NCBI RefSeq assembly: GCF_000803215.1
Contig: NZ_JSXC01000002.1
Location: 1 to 64,000 of the forward strand
DNA from: Pectobacterium fontis
GTDB taxonomy: Bacteria; Pseudomonadota; Gammaproteobacteria; Enterobacterales; Enterobacteriaceae
Direction of reading: 5' to 3'
Length of the DNA: 64,000 bases
Position numbers and translations under genes: made by a program. Numbering within the stretch: position 1 is the stretch's first letter; each line of letters begins with the position of its first letter. The notes beneath the pieces were generated by a model. The model had not been told where the DNA came from. It worked only from the letters and a program-made list of their open reading frames with translations, and made no database searches. Below are positions 29,528-38,127 of this stretch, in pieces.

Positions 29528-29746
29528 TTAACCTAACTCGCTAACCTTGACGCGATCCATGTCACCGAACACCTGATTCTCGCCAACCATGCCCCAGATA
29601 AAGGTGTAGCATCTGGTGCTAACACCGGAATGCATTGACCAGCCCGGTGAAATCACCGCCTGCTCGTTTTTTATAACGCTCTTAAATCTTATAACTTTCT
29701 TAAATCTTACAACTCTCTCTGACGGGTTTCTGTGGTGGCCCATCAT
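29528..29746 (-). pseudogene. kduI: Decayed 3' fragment of kduI
   Basis: The last 50 codons clearly encode the C-terminus of KduI, 5-keto-4-deoxyuronate isomerase: [20 protein letters not shown] followed by [20 protein letters not shown]. Intact KduI has about 278 residues; here at most 72 remain. Before NEQ the DNA ATGATGGGCCACCACAG then AAACCCGTCA looks like the family's MMGQPQETRH stretch after small deletions, and then an 18-bp unit is duplicated in place of the next codons. Farther upstream I find no trace of the gene. The DKI to DKII step must rely on another kduI copy or another enzyme. Confidence 0.85.
29681..29716. repeat. 18-bp tandem repeat in the kduI remnant
   Basis: CTTAAATCTTATAACTTT (29681-29698) and CTTAAATCTTACAACTCT (29699-29716) differ at two positions. 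A third partial unit, TTATAACGCT, precedes them at 29671. It lies exactly where the kduI reading frame is disrupted. Confidence 0.8.
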
Positions 29747-29893
29747 GTTCCTAAAAAACAGAAATTATTCCTGCGAAAGCGCCGGGCGAAACAGATGATG
29801 TTGCGTGGCAGTGACAACGTCACCCGTTCCTCAACATGCCCGGTTCTTTCTTGTTATGCGGGATGATAGTGTGGATGGGATGTTAATTCAATA

Positions 29894-29915
29894 AAAATGA
29901 AATAATGTTTTATTT
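29894..29915. promoter_or_regulatory. KdgR operator between kduI remnant and kdgF
   Basis: AAATGAAATAATGTTTTATT is one of the best KdgR boxes in the window. It could serve kdgF (plus strand, start 158 bases on) and, formerly, kduI-kduD (minus). The stretch 29747-30072 holds no gene; apart from this box nothing else was identified there. Confidence 0.75.
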
Positions 29916-30072
29916 ATTTCTTGAGGGCCGTCATGGTTTTGCTTATTTTATGTTTTTTCTGGTACTGATATGGCTAAAATGTCGTAATCCATAGTCATAC
30001 ACTCGTTGTCGTGCACGGTTTGTTGACGCAATAGAAGGTATGGGCACTAAAAGCGTTAGAGGAGAGATGATG

Positions 30073-30405
30073 ATGAGAAGATACTTTATTGATGATGAAA
30101 CGCCGTGGGAAGAACTGGGCGGTGGCATTAAACGTAAGATTATGACCTGGAGTGATGAGCTGATGATGGTCTACGTGCACTTTGAAAAAGGTGCCATTGG
30201 TACGCCGCATTTCCATGAGATTCACGATCAGATTGCTTATGTTGCCGCAGGCAGTTTTGAAGTCGTGATTGAAGGTGAAAAACGTATTCTGAAAACCGGT
30301 GACGCCTATCTGGCGGTGAAAAACGAGATGCACGGCGTAGTCTCGCTGGAAGACGGCAGTGTTCTGATCGATGCGTTCTCGCCGAAGCGAGCTGATTTCC
30401 TGTAA
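30073..30405 (+). CDS. kdgF: KdgF, cupin enzyme opening unsaturated galacturonate
   Basis: KdgF catalyses ring opening of 4,5-unsaturated galacturonate to 5-keto-4-deoxyuronate in the cytoplasm. The 110-residue product is a single cupin. With this start the metal ligands described for the family fall at H46, H48 and Q53 (TPHFHEIHDQIAYV) and H87 (NEMHGV). Three ATG codons stand in a row at 30067, 30070 and 30073; the third has the best distance from GGAG and gives this numbering. It is transcribed away from the kduI remnant, with a KdgR operator between. Confidence 0.93.
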   Translation: MRRYFIDDETPWEELGGGIKRKIMTWSDELMMVYVHFEKGAIGTPHFHEIHDQIAYVAAGSFEVVIEGEKRILKTGDAYLAVKNEMHGVVSLEDGSVLIDAFSPKRADFL

Positions 30406-30491
30406 TGCTTCAACGCGTGGCGAGTCGGTTGACTGGCCACGCTTTCGTCCTTTCCCGCGATCGGTTTCTCTATTCGTTTACTTCTTTATTC

Positions 30492-31157
30492 CTACACCAA
30501 ATGTTTCGCAGTCAGTTGATTCAGAGAGTCTAACTGATAATCGGCCAGTACCCAGCGTGTGTCGGCACGATATTCAGCCTGCGGAATAACGATTGAGCGC
30601 ATACGCGCCGCTTTGGTTGCAATCATGCCATTCACTGAATCTTCCAGTGTAATGCATTGCGCTGGAGAAACGCCGAGTCCGTTTGCTGCATTTAAGTACA
30701 CTTCGGGATGGGGTTTGCTATACGGCAATTTTTCGGCTGACATTAAGACATCAAAGTAGTGTTCCAGATTAAACATGCGCAGTACCTGCTGCTGCATGTG
30801 GAGCGGTGAGGCTGAAGCCAATCCAATTTTGAGATTCTGTGCTCGACACAGTTGCAGCGCATATTCGACGCCAGGCAGGAGCGGGCGCTGTTCGGCAACG
30901 AGTTCGATGGCGCGATCGATAATACGATGAACCACCTCGTCTCGATCAGGCATTGTCCACGGCGCGCGCTGATACCAGAGTTCAACCATCATATCGATGC
31001 GTAAACCCAGCGTATCTTTCATGGACTGCCGTAGTGAAATATCGATGCCTAACGAGGCGATAACTTCCAGTTCTGCCTGATCCCACAGGGGTTCTGAATC
31101 AATCAGTAACCCATCCATATCGAAAATCGCTGCACGTAGAGAAGAATCAAAAGACAT
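30492..31157 (-). CDS. hxpB: HAD-family sugar phosphatase HxpB (YniC)
   Basis: HxpB dephosphorylates hexose phosphates such as 2-deoxyglucose 6-phosphate. The 221-residue product shows HAD motif I FDMDGLLIDSEP, motif II GLASASP, the Lys in KPHPEVYLNAA and motif IV LEDSVNGMIA. It matches E. coli YniC in length and neighbours: yniB and yniA follow. In E. coli yniC is next to ydjM; here the pectin cluster lies between them. Confidence 0.93.
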   Translation of the reverse strand: MSFDSSLRAAIFDMDGLLIDSEPLWDQAELEVIASLGIDISLRQSMKDTLGLRIDMMVELWYQRAPWTMPDRDEVVHRIIDRAIELVAEQRPLLPGVEYALQLCRAQNLKIGLASASPLHMQQQVLRMFNLEHYFDVLMSAEKLPYSKPHPEVYLNAANGLGVSPAQCITLEDSVNGMIATKAARMRSIVIPQAEYRADTRWVLADYQLDSLNQLTAKHLV

Positions 31158-31444
31158 ATCACAGGCTCCGTCAGCAAAGAAAATTTACGAGTAAACTATA
31201 TCTTAAGGAAGCCGAGTAACAGGAAAAAACGCTAGAGTGTTGAATAATACGGCATGTTAACTCGGAAAGGGGAAGGTCGTGAAAGAGGTGGATAGTCACC
31301 AACACGCGGGGATGTATAACGGATATAACTGGTTGATCCGGCGGTACGGGAGATAAAGAGTTGACTGCGCGTAAACTTACAGTAGGCTACCCGTCGTACT
31401 AAAACGATATATTACCGATGTTGCGTCGCTAAGAAGGGGTTCTC

Positions 31445-31993
31445 ATGACGTATCAACAGGCTGGCCGTATTGCCGTCGTTAAACGCATTGCCGGATGGAT
31501 TCTTGTGATTCCTGCACTGCTTTCAACCTTCGTCTCGCTGGCTAACTATCTCTACGCTTATACCCAGAAAAAACAGGGTATTGACGCTGTTCTGCTGGAT
31601 TTTGTGCATCTAATGGTTGACATGGTGCGCTTTAATACGCCTTTCCTGAACATCTTTTGGTACAACTCGCCAGTACCGGATTTTACGCGTTTTTTCAGCG
31701 GGGCGACGCTGATGTTTTGGCTGATCTACATCCTGATTTTTATTGGTCTGGCTTTGCAAGTGTCGGGCGCACGGATGTCTCGTCAGGCGAAAGCCATTAA
31801 GGAAGGTATTGAAGATCAACTGATTTTGGAAAAGATGAAAGGCGATGGCGGGAACACGCGGGAAATGCTGGAGTCGCGTGTGGTAGTCCCTGGACACACG
31901 ATTTTGGTGCAATTTTTTCCGCTGTATATCCTGCCAGTGATGATTGCTGGCGTTGGTTACCTCGCATTGCGTTTATTAGGGTTGCCAGTCTGA
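31445..31993 (+). CDS. yniB: YniB family membrane protein
   Basis: The 182-residue product resembles YniB, an uncharacterised inner-membrane protein. Three or four membrane segments are visible: about residues 15-38, a middle one in the GATLMFWLIYILIFIGLALQV region, and one near the C-terminus (FFPLYILPVMIAGVGYLALR). A cytoplasmic charged loop links the last two. It is divergent from hxpB and convergent with yniA, as in E. coli. TTGACT (31361-31366) and TAGGCT (31383-31388) may be its promoter. Function unknown. Confidence 0.88.
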   Translation: MTYQQAGRIAVVKRIAGWILVIPALLSTFVSLANYLYAYTQKKQGIDAVLLDFVHLMVDMVRFNTPFLNIFWYNSPVPDFTRFFSGATLMFWLIYILIFIGLALQVSGARMSRQAKAIKEGIEDQLILEKMKGDGGNTREMLESRVVVPGHTILVQFFPLYILPVMIAGVGYLALRLLGLPV

Positions 31994-31998
31994 ACAAC

Positions 31999-32025
31999 CG
32001 TCTGGCGCAAAGCCTGCGCCAGACG
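31999..32025. repeat. Perfect 11-bp inverted repeat between yniB and yniA
   Basis: CGTCTGGCGCA and TGCGCCAGACG, five bases apart, lie between the convergent yniB and yniA. T runs are weak, but it probably ends both transcripts. Confidence 0.55.
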
Positions 32026-32062
32026 CTGAAACGCCTTCCTACCTTAGATCAAACTTCCTGCA

Positions 32063-32923
32063 TTAACTCAAGAATTGTCGCTCAATCAGTTGCTGTGCTT
32101 CAACGATGTGTTTTCCGCCAAAAAGATTGGCGCGGTTAAGCAGATAATAAATCTGGTAAATCGGTTGGCGATCGATAAAGCCTTTATCCAACGGCCACAC
32201 GCTCTGATAGCCATCATAAATCTGTGCGGGCAGGGCTGGGTAGCGTGGCAGCATCGCTAAATCGCACTCTCTGTCCCCCCAATAGCAGGCTGGATCGAAC
32301 AGATAAGCGCCATCCTGATTATTGGCGCAATTATCCGGCCATAGGTCGCCGTGCAAGAGCGAGGGCTGGGGTTGATGCCCGGTCAGACGTTCTTCAACGC
32401 ATGCGATCAGCGTTTCAATGTGACCAAAATGCATCCCTTTCTCCGCCGCTAGCTGTAATTGCCACCCAACACGTTGTTCGGCAAAAAAGGTCGCCCAGCG
32501 CCGCTGCCAGCTATTTGGCTGAGGCGTTGTCGAGAGATCATTATCGAAATCCAGACCAAATTGTGGCTGATCGCTCCACTGATGCAGACGCGCGAGTTGT
32601 TCGCCCAGGCACCAGGCGCTGTGGGCATCTAACGGTTTGACAGGCAGATATTGCAGAAGCAGGAAGCTGTGATCGCGTGAGCTACCGACACCATAGACGG
32701 CGGGTACACGCACCGTATTACTGCGGCTCAGTAAGTGAAGTTGATCGGCTTCAGCAGTGAATTTGGCTAGCATTTCACGACTATCGCATTTTACGAAGAC
32801 GTCATGTTCGCCGTAACGGACGTACCAGGCTGGGTGTATTTCACCGCCGGACAATTCGTGGTGTTCCAGAATTTCCGCAGTACCGTGATGCTCTTCCAAA
32901 AGTCGGCTGATAGCTTGCCACAT
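32063..32923 (-). CDS. yniA: Fructosamine kinase-like protein YniA
   Basis: YniA belongs to the fructosamine/ketosamine-3-kinase family, which phosphorylates protein-bound or free ketosamines for repair. The 286-residue product has the kinase-like fold: Lys in FVKCDSREML, catalytic loop LLHGDLWPDNC and metal-binding FDPACYWGDRECDLAM. It is monocistronic, with E. coli-like neighbours. Substrate in bacteria is not firmly established. Confidence 0.92.
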   Translation of the reverse strand: MWQAISRLLEEHHGTAEILEHHELSGGEIHPAWYVRYGEHDVFVKCDSREMLAKFTAEADQLHLLSRSNTVRVPAVYGVGSSRDHSFLLLQYLPVKPLDAHSAWCLGEQLARLHQWSDQPQFGLDFDNDLSTTPQPNSWQRRWATFFAEQRVGWQLQLAAEKGMHFGHIETLIACVEERLTGHQPQPSLLHGDLWPDNCANNQDGAYLFDPACYWGDRECDLAMLPRYPALPAQIYDGYQSVWPLDKGFIDRQPIYQIYYLLNRANLFGGKHIVEAQQLIERQFLS

Positions 32924-33132
32924 AAGGTCATCCTCCCATTGATGTTGCCCGATACTCTGCTGTTTATTGGGGCGTTCGTTTTACGGTAACCCATTGAGCG
33001 CAATAAAAATGGAATCTACAGCACAGTGATAACCGATAGATGGAGCTTGCGAAAAACAAGTATAGTCGGAATTAAATATAACCGAGTTAGGATGACACCC
33101 AATCCGTTGGATAAAGAAATGGATAGATAGGA

Positions 33133-33168
33133 ATGACGTAATCGGTGACGGTTTTCCGATTACGTCAT
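33133..33168. repeat. Perfect 13-bp inverted repeat after sitD
   Basis: ATGACGTAATCGG and CCGATTACGTCAT with a 10-base loop, 19 bases beyond the sitD stop. It likely ends the sitABCD transcript, although the T tract is poor. Confidence 0.55.
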
Positions 33169-33186
33169 GCTAAAAAGTCGAGGGGA

Positions 33187-34044
33187 TCACCGCACGTCGG
33201 TGACAACCTGGGATGCCGCCTGACGGCGTAGTTTAAGCTGGTGGTAAATCAGAGCCAATGTGAAGAACAAAGCCTGAACGATGACGATACAAGGGCCTGT
33301 TGCGCCATCAATGTAGAAGCTGATCAGGGTGCCAGTAATACAGGAAATGACGGAAACCAGCGTGGCGACGAAAACCATACGGTCAAAACGTTTACAGACC
33401 ATGAAAGCAATAATACCTGGCGCAATCAGCATCGCGATCACCAGAATAACGCCGACGGCCTGTAATGATGCCACGATGGTCATCGCCAGCAGGCTCAACA
33501 AGCCGTAGTGCAGCAGCTTCACGGGCAAACCAATAACGCGGGCATGGCTGGGATCGAAGCAGTACAGCATGAAATCTCGCCGTTTTAACAAGATGATGGC
33601 TAACGTTACCCCGGCAATCAGTAAGATTTGCGTCAGTTCTTGCGGTGTGATGCCCAACACGTTACCAAACAGAATATGATTTAGGTGTTGATCGGTATCG
33701 ATACGCGCAAACATGACGAGTCCCAGCGCAAACATACCGGAAAAGATAATCCCCATGACCGTATCTTCTTTGACCCGACTGTGTTCTTTCACATATCCCG
33801 TCGCTACCGCACAAAAAATACCGGAAACAAAAGCACCGATAACCAGTGGGATCCCCAGCAAGAACGCGATAACAATTCCGGGCAACACGGCATGAGAAAT
33901 GGCGTCACCCATCAGTGACCAGCCCTTCAGCACCAGATAGCATGACAGCACCGCACAGACCGTGCCGGTTACCACGGCGGCGAGTAGCGCTCGCTGCATG
34001 AACGGATAAGACAGAGGGTCCGTTAGCCAGCTAATTAGCGTCAT
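33187..34044 (-). CDS. sitD: Iron/manganese ABC importer permease SitD (YfeD)
   Basis: SitD is the second permease of the SitABCD (YfeABCD) manganese and ferrous iron importer. The 285-residue product has eight hydrophobic segments of the ABC-3 metal permease family, with KGWSLMGDAISHAVLPGIVI near the N-terminus. It overlaps sitC by four bases and is the last gene of the operon. The two permeases resemble each other and probably form a heterodimer. Confidence 0.92.
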   Translation of the reverse strand: MTLISWLTDPLSYPFMQRALLAAVVTGTVCAVLSCYLVLKGWSLMGDAISHAVLPGIVIAFLLGIPLVIGAFVSGIFCAVATGYVKEHSRVKEDTVMGIIFSGMFALGLVMFARIDTDQHLNHILFGNVLGITPQELTQILLIAGVTLAIILLKRRDFMLYCFDPSHARVIGLPVKLLHYGLLSLLAMTIVASLQAVGVILVIAMLIAPGIIAFMVCKRFDRMVFVATLVSVISCITGTLISFYIDGATGPCIVIVQALFFTLALIYHQLKLRRQAASQVVTDVR

Positions 34045-34904
34045 AATGCATCTCCTGATTGAGCGCGTAACCGCAGGCGGCGCGATGCCAGTAATCCATG
34101 CTTGGGGGCAAAGAAAAACGCCAACAGGAAGACGATGGTCTGCAACGTGACAATCACACCGCCGGTCGCACCATCAAGGAAGAAGCTCAGATAGGCTCCT
34201 ACTGCGCTGGTGATCGCGCCTAATGCAATAGAAATCACCACCAGACGACCAAACCGATCGGTGAGCAGGTAAGCTGTGGCGCCCGGTGTAATGACCATTG
34301 CGATCACTAAAATCGCGCCGACAGTTTGCAATGCCGCGACCGTACAGGCACTCAGCAGCGTAAAGAACAGAATTTTCAGCTTCAGCGGGGAAAGTCCAAT
34401 CGAACGAGCGTGGTTCTCATCAAAAAACACCGCCAGCAGGTCTTTCCACAGCAGACAGAGAATCACGAACGTCACGCCAATGATGATTTCAACTTGCAGA
34501 ATATCTTCGTCAGCAATGCCTAAAATATTGCCAAAAATGATGGATTGCACGTTAACCGATGTCGGATTGAGTGAAATAATCAACAGGCCGACGGCGAAAA
34601 ACGTTGAGAAAATAAAGCCGATAATCGCATCTTCGCGTAATCGGGTAATGTGACGAATCAGGGTCATTGCCAGCGCCGCGAGCATACCAGTAAAAAATGC
34701 CCCAGCCGCGTAGGGGAGACCCAACGCATAGGCACCTGCGACGCCGGGTACGACGGAATGTGAGAGCGCATCCCCCATCAGCGACCAGCCTTTCAGCATC
34801 AGGTACGCCGAAAGAAAAGCGCATACGCCGCCGACGATCGCACTGACCCAGATCGCTTTGACCATGTAGTTATAATTGAATGGCTGTAGCAGGATATCGA
34901 TCAT
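34041..34904 (-). CDS. sitC: Iron/manganese ABC importer permease SitC (YfeC)
   Basis: SitC is the first permease of the importer. The 287-residue product has the same fold and shares with SitD the segment KGWSLMGDALSHSVVPGVAG. Overlap with sitD (four bases) and with the sitB stop (one base) indicates translational coupling. Confidence 0.93.
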   Translation of the reverse strand: MIDILLQPFNYNYMVKAIWVSAIVGGVCAFLSAYLMLKGWSLMGDALSHSVVPGVAGAYALGLPYAAGAFFTGMLAALAMTLIRHITRLREDAIIGFIFSTFFAVGLLIISLNPTSVNVQSIIFGNILGIADEDILQVEIIIGVTFVILCLLWKDLLAVFFDENHARSIGLSPLKLKILFFTLLSACTVAALQTVGAILVIAMVITPGATAYLLTDRFGRLVVISIALGAITSAVGAYLSFFLDGATGGVIVTLQTIVFLLAFFFAPKHGLLASRRLRLRAQSGDAL

Positions 34905-35794
34905 CAGGGCTTTTTCTCCTCCGGTATCACGCGCGATGTAGGAGGATCGCTTTTGGTCGAACCATAGAACACCGCTGGACGTTCATCGTCCGTCAACACC
35001 GTTACCGAGCGAACATCGTCATCATCGTGAAGATGGGCCCCTCCGAGGTTGATATGACGCAAAACACCACCGAACGTTTTCTCCAAATTGCTTTGGGTAA
35101 AGGTGCTGTGCGTCGGTCCTGCGGCTAAAACGGTGCGATTGACCAAAATAACGTTGTCGCAAAACTCGGGAACACTCCCGAGGTTGTGGGTGGCCACCAG
35201 AATCAAATGCCCCTCGTCGCGTAGGGTGCGAAGCAGGTCGATAATGGCGTTCTCTGTTTTCACATCGACACCCGTAAACGGCTCATCCAGCAGCAACACA
35301 TGGCCTTGTTGAGCGAGCGCTCGCGCCAGAAAAACGCGTTTTTTTTGACCGCCGGACAGTTCGCCGATCTGGCGATGTTGTAGCGTGGAAAGCCCGACAC
35401 GTTCCAGTGATTCCGCCACAATAGCGCGATCTTGTTTACTAGGAATGCGCAGGAAATTCATTCTCCCATAGCGCCCCATCATCACCACGTCGGAAACTAA
35501 AACGGGGAAATTCCAGTCCACGTCTTCTGTTTGTGGAACATAAGCCACCTGATTCAGTTTCAGTGCCTGATAGATTGGTTGCTGGTTGAGCAGTACTTGC
35601 CCTGAGGTTGGTTTGACCAACCCCATGATGCTTTTAAACAACGTCGATTTTCCGCTGCCATTTACGCCAACCAGGGCACAAATCGTCCCGCCACTCAGGG
35701 AGAAAGACGCGTGGCGAATGGCCTGGTGTCCGTTGCTGTAAGTAACGGACACATTATTGACTTCTAATGACTGTACTGCCCGATCGCTACTCAT
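34904..35794 (-). CDS. sitB: Iron/manganese ABC importer ATPase SitB (YfeB)
   Basis: SitB powers the importer. The 296-residue product has Walker [10 protein letters not shown], signature [17 protein letters not shown], Walker [13 protein letters not shown] and the switch His in [10 protein letters not shown]-terminal extension after about residue 235 is His- and Asp-rich ([14 protein letters not shown]), which could bind metal; this is inference. It overlaps both neighbours. Confidence 0.93.
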   Translation of the reverse strand: MSSDRAVQSLEVNNVSVTYSNGHQAIRHASFSLSGGTICALVGVNGSGKSTLFKSIMGLVKPTSGQVLLNQQPIYQALKLNQVAYVPQTEDVDWNFPVLVSDVVMMGRYGRMNFLRIPSKQDRAIVAESLERVGLSTLQHRQIGELSGGQKKRVFLARALAQQGHVLLLDEPFTGVDVKTENAIIDLLRTLRDEGHLILVATHNLGSVPEFCDNVILVNRTVLAAGPTHSTFTQSNLEKTFGGVLRHINLGGAHLHDDDDVRSVTVLTDDERPAVFYGSTKSDPPTSRVIPEEKKP

Positions 35795-36705
35795 TGATTA
35801 AATCCTTTAGCGATGGTTTCCACCGTCACTTGTAACAGGTCGATATAGGTTGGCACAGGGCCTTTTTCTGTAGACAGAGAATCAACATACAACACACCGC
35901 CGTATTTCGCCCCCGTTTCTTTACTGACCTGCTTGGCTGGTTTATCAGAAACGGTGCTTTCGCTGAATACCACAGGGATAGCTTTCTCACGCACGGTATC
36001 GATCACTCGGCGAACCTGCTGTGGCGAACCTTGTTCGTCGGCATTGATTGGCCACAAATAGACTTCATTGAACTGATAATCTTTCGCCAGATAGCTGAAT
36101 GCGCCTTCGCTGGTGACTAACCAGCGCTGCGACTCAGGGATGCGGGAAAGACGTTCACGTAGCGGTGCGTCGAGGGCCTTGATTTTTTCCGCATAGGCTT
36201 TGGCGTTGCGGTTATATGTCTCGGCATTGGCTGGATCGGCTTGCACCAGACCTTTACGGATATTTTCGATATAGATTAATGCGTTGGAAGGGGACATCCA
36301 GGCATGTGGATTGGGGTTACCGTTATAAGCACCTTCGCGAATAGGAAGCGGCGTAATGCCTTCCGTCACGACAACGGCAGGGACATTTTTCACGTTCTCG
36401 AAAAAGCGCGTAAACCAGCGTTCGAGATTCATGCCGTTCCACAGCACTAACTGTGCCGATTGCGTCTTAACGATATCGCGCGGTGTTGGCTGATAATCAT
36501 GAATCTCTGCACCGGGTTTAGTAATGGATTCGATCGTTGCGGCATCACCTGCAATATTCTGAGCAATATCCTGAATAATCGTAAAGGTGGTGATGACTTT
36601 AAGCTTTTCAGCCGCGTGAACGGAGGTATTGGCTAAAAGCAGTAAGGCGCACGGCAGCGCTATGCGACGGAATAGGGTGGGTAAACGGGCGTGAAAAGTA
36701 ATCAT
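35791..36705 (-). CDS. sitA: Iron/manganese-binding protein SitA (YfeA)
   Basis: SitA is the periplasmic cluster 9 binding protein that delivers Mn2+ or Fe2+ to SitBCD. The 304-residue precursor has a signal peptide ending VHAA near residue 32. Likely metal ligands are His in [12 protein letters not shown], His in NPHAWMSP, Glu in [12 protein letters not shown] and Asp in LYVDSLS. It is the first gene of the operon, with a Fur box 34 bases upstream. Confidence 0.94.
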   Translation of the reverse strand: MITFHARLPTLFRRIALPCALLLLANTSVHAAEKLKVITTFTIIQDIAQNIAGDAATIESITKPGAEIHDYQPTPRDIVKTQSAQLVLWNGMNLERWFTRFFENVKNVPAVVVTEGITPLPIREGAYNGNPNPHAWMSPSNALIYIENIRKGLVQADPANAETYNRNAKAYAEKIKALDAPLRERLSRIPESQRWLVTSEGAFSYLAKDYQFNEVYLWPINADEQGSPQQVRRVIDTVREKAIPVVFSESTVSDKPAKQVSKETGAKYGGVLYVDSLSTEKGPVPTYIDLLQVTVETIAKGFNQ

Positions 36706-36738
36706 GCGGATATCCTTACAAACCGTGAAATATTAATT

Positions 36739-36757
36739 GAGAATAATTATCAATATC
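36739..36757 (-). promoter_or_regulatory. Fur box of sitABCD
   Basis: The 19 bases GAGAATAATTATCAATATC match the Fur operator (GATAATGATAATCATTATC) at most positions and lie just before sitA. Fur repression of sit/yfe operons is established. Confidence 0.75.
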
Positions 36758-36779
36758 ATTTAAGTCAAGGGGCAGAGAA

Positions 36780-37095
36780 GCGCGGGGAATCAATAGTAGA
36801 GGGTGTCTCATGACACAAGAGATTGCTGTTCGCAGGCTCGCCGTACGTGCTTGCGTGGGTAAGGAACGCATCATGCTCCTTTGGTAACAGAAGTGTTGCT
36901 TTAATTTAATGAATCGTACTTAAGGTTACAACGAAAGTCTAACGGTAACAGTGGTTGACTGTCGCGTCACTATACATAGCTATACACATGGTGAAATTTA
37001 CGCCAAAAAGCGGGAGAAACCCGAAGTAATCTTAAAAAGTTCTCTGTCTCTGCCGATAAACCATAAAGAATGTGAGAGAGGTATCTGTTTTATAG
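36780..37095. other. Gene-free stretch upstream of the small membrane ORF
   Basis: Between the Fur box and the ORF at 37114 I see no open frame of note, no tRNA and no strong terminator. TATAGCTATA near 36975 is a short palindrome in an A/T-rich setting and might be part of a promoter. A small RNA cannot be excluded. Confidence 0.4.
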
Positions 37096-37113
37096 GAAAG
37101 GATCGTAAGTGAT

Positions 37114-37209
37114 ATGAGCACAAAATCAGAAAGGCGTTGGAAGCTGGCAAGTGTAGTTTTATTGACTTTCCTGGTGGCATTATTAGTGCTGTTGGTTCAA
37201 ACAAGTTAA
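37114..37209 (+). CDS. Candidate 31-residue single-span membrane protein
   Basis: The frame encodes MSTKSERRWKLASVVLLTFL then VALLVLLVQTS. A basic N-terminus (Lys4, Arg7, Arg8, Lys10) precedes an uninterrupted hydrophobic span of about 18 residues, the typical layout of a small inner-membrane protein with cytoplasmic N-terminus. AAAGGA lies about 12 bases before the ATG, which is rather far. In E. coli the small membrane gene mgrB lies in this neighbourhood, but MgrB is longer and has periplasmic cysteines that are absent here. I do not recognise the family. Confidence 0.45.
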   Translation: MSTKSERRWKLASVVLLTFLVALLVLLVQTS

Positions 37210-37214
37210 TTTTT

Positions 37215-37640
37215 GATTCAACGAAAAGTTAGGTTATAAATAATTTCTATTATGTAACGTATTAATGCAAAAGATACTGATAGCACCAAAATGACAATTC
37301 ATTTTAAATATTGATATAAGCGTGCTCACTTTTGGGCACGCATTCCCGCTAATGCCCTATCGCTCTTCATCTACGTCCATTAATTATAGCTTTTTGTTAT
37401 GATTGCATGGGCATTTTTCCTTAAACTGCGACCCGTATCGCGTATTTTTTTAGACAATAGGATCCGCAGACCGCTTATTGCGCGGTGTTAGAAGGCGTAT
37501 GCGAATATCGGTCTTAGGTGACATTATCGTGTATTAATGAATCAGTAATGATGTGAATTTGTGCGGGATGTCCATGCCTGATAAAAAAGACCTTGCCATC
37601 GTTTGTAGAGTGTGCAATAACCCTTCTGGGTAAAACGAGG
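37215..37640. other. Long leader region before yobF-cspC
   Basis: About 440 bases without a gene. GCGTGC and GCACGC pair around 37320-37341, and ACCGC / GCGGT around 37473-37489, giving two modest hairpins. The stretch probably contains the cspC promoter and a long structured leader, as expected for cold-shock family genes. A 19-codon ATG frame at 37574 has no good ribosome site. Confidence 0.4.
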
Positions 37641-37653
37641 TACAGTTCTGTAT

Positions 37654-37770
37654 ATGAATGGCATTTTCAGTAAAGAAGACTTAAGTTCAACCTTTAGCGT
37701 TGCATGCTGCTTCTCTGCCGATCCTTATCTTAGTGCCTCAAGCAGTAACGACTTTGGTTTGTCTGTATAA
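37654..37770 (+). CDS. yobF: Small protein YobF
   Basis: The 38-residue product [20 protein letters not shown] then [18 protein letters not shown] aligns with E. coli YobF (GIFSKE...FSA-PY--AS-SN---LS pattern). Function is unknown, though YobF accumulates under stress in E. coli. GAGGT lies 14 bases upstream. It ends 40 bases before cspC and is probably co-transcribed with it, as in E. coli. A longer upstream extension of cspC overlapping this frame is not real. Confidence 0.85.
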   Translation: MNGIFSKEDLSSTFSVACCFSADPYLSASSSNDFGLSV

Positions 37771-37810
37771 CGCCTTTTGGCGGTTTAAACAATTAAAGGA
37801 AATATTTGAA

Positions 37811-38020
37811 ATGGCAAAGATTAAAGGTCAGGTTAAGTGGTTCAACGAGTCTAAAGGCTTTGGTTTCATCACTCCTGCTGACGGCAGCAAAGATGTATTC
37901 GTACACTTCTCTGCAATTCAAGGTAACGGCTTCAAAACTCTGGCTGAAGGCCAGAACGTAGAATTCGAAATTCAGGATGGCCAGAAAGGTCCTTCCGCAG
38001 TAAACGTCACTGCGCTGTAA
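37811..38020 (+). CDS. cspC: Cold-shock-like protein CspC
   Basis: CspC is a constitutive cold-shock-domain protein that binds RNA and single-stranded DNA and stabilises stress mRNAs. The 69-residue product starts [20 protein letters not shown], with RNA-binding motifs KGFGFI and DVFVHFS. It is nearer to E. coli CspC than CspE ([23 protein letters not shown]). AAAGGAAAT precedes the ATG. It follows yobF. Confidence 0.97.
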   Translation: MAKIKGQVKWFNESKGFGFITPADGSKDVFVHFSAIQGNGFKTLAEGQNVEFEIQDGQKGPSAVNVTAL

Positions 38021-38035
38021 TTTTACAGCTCTGTT

Positions 38036-38064
38036 GCAAAACCCGCCATGGTGCGGGTTTTTTG
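38036..38064 (+). terminator. cspC terminator
   Basis: AAACCCGC / GCGGGTTT hairpin followed by TTTTG, 18 bases after the cspC stop. Confidence 0.88.
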
Positions 38065-38127
38065 TTGTCTGTATTTTATCTATGCCTGTGATGCAACAAA
38101 GATGTTTTTAATGAGGAAAATGTGCCG

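Noticed and set aside
33133-33168. Hairpin after sitD as a transposon end or attachment site
   Set aside because: No transposase, target duplication or integrase nearby; it fits a transcript end better.
37574-37633. 19-codon frame with two cysteines before yobF
   Set aside because: No good ribosome site and too short to judge; not supported.
37700-37810. N-terminal extension of cspC
   Set aside because: It overlaps yobF in another frame, and the cold-shock domain begins at MAKIKG with its own ribosome site.
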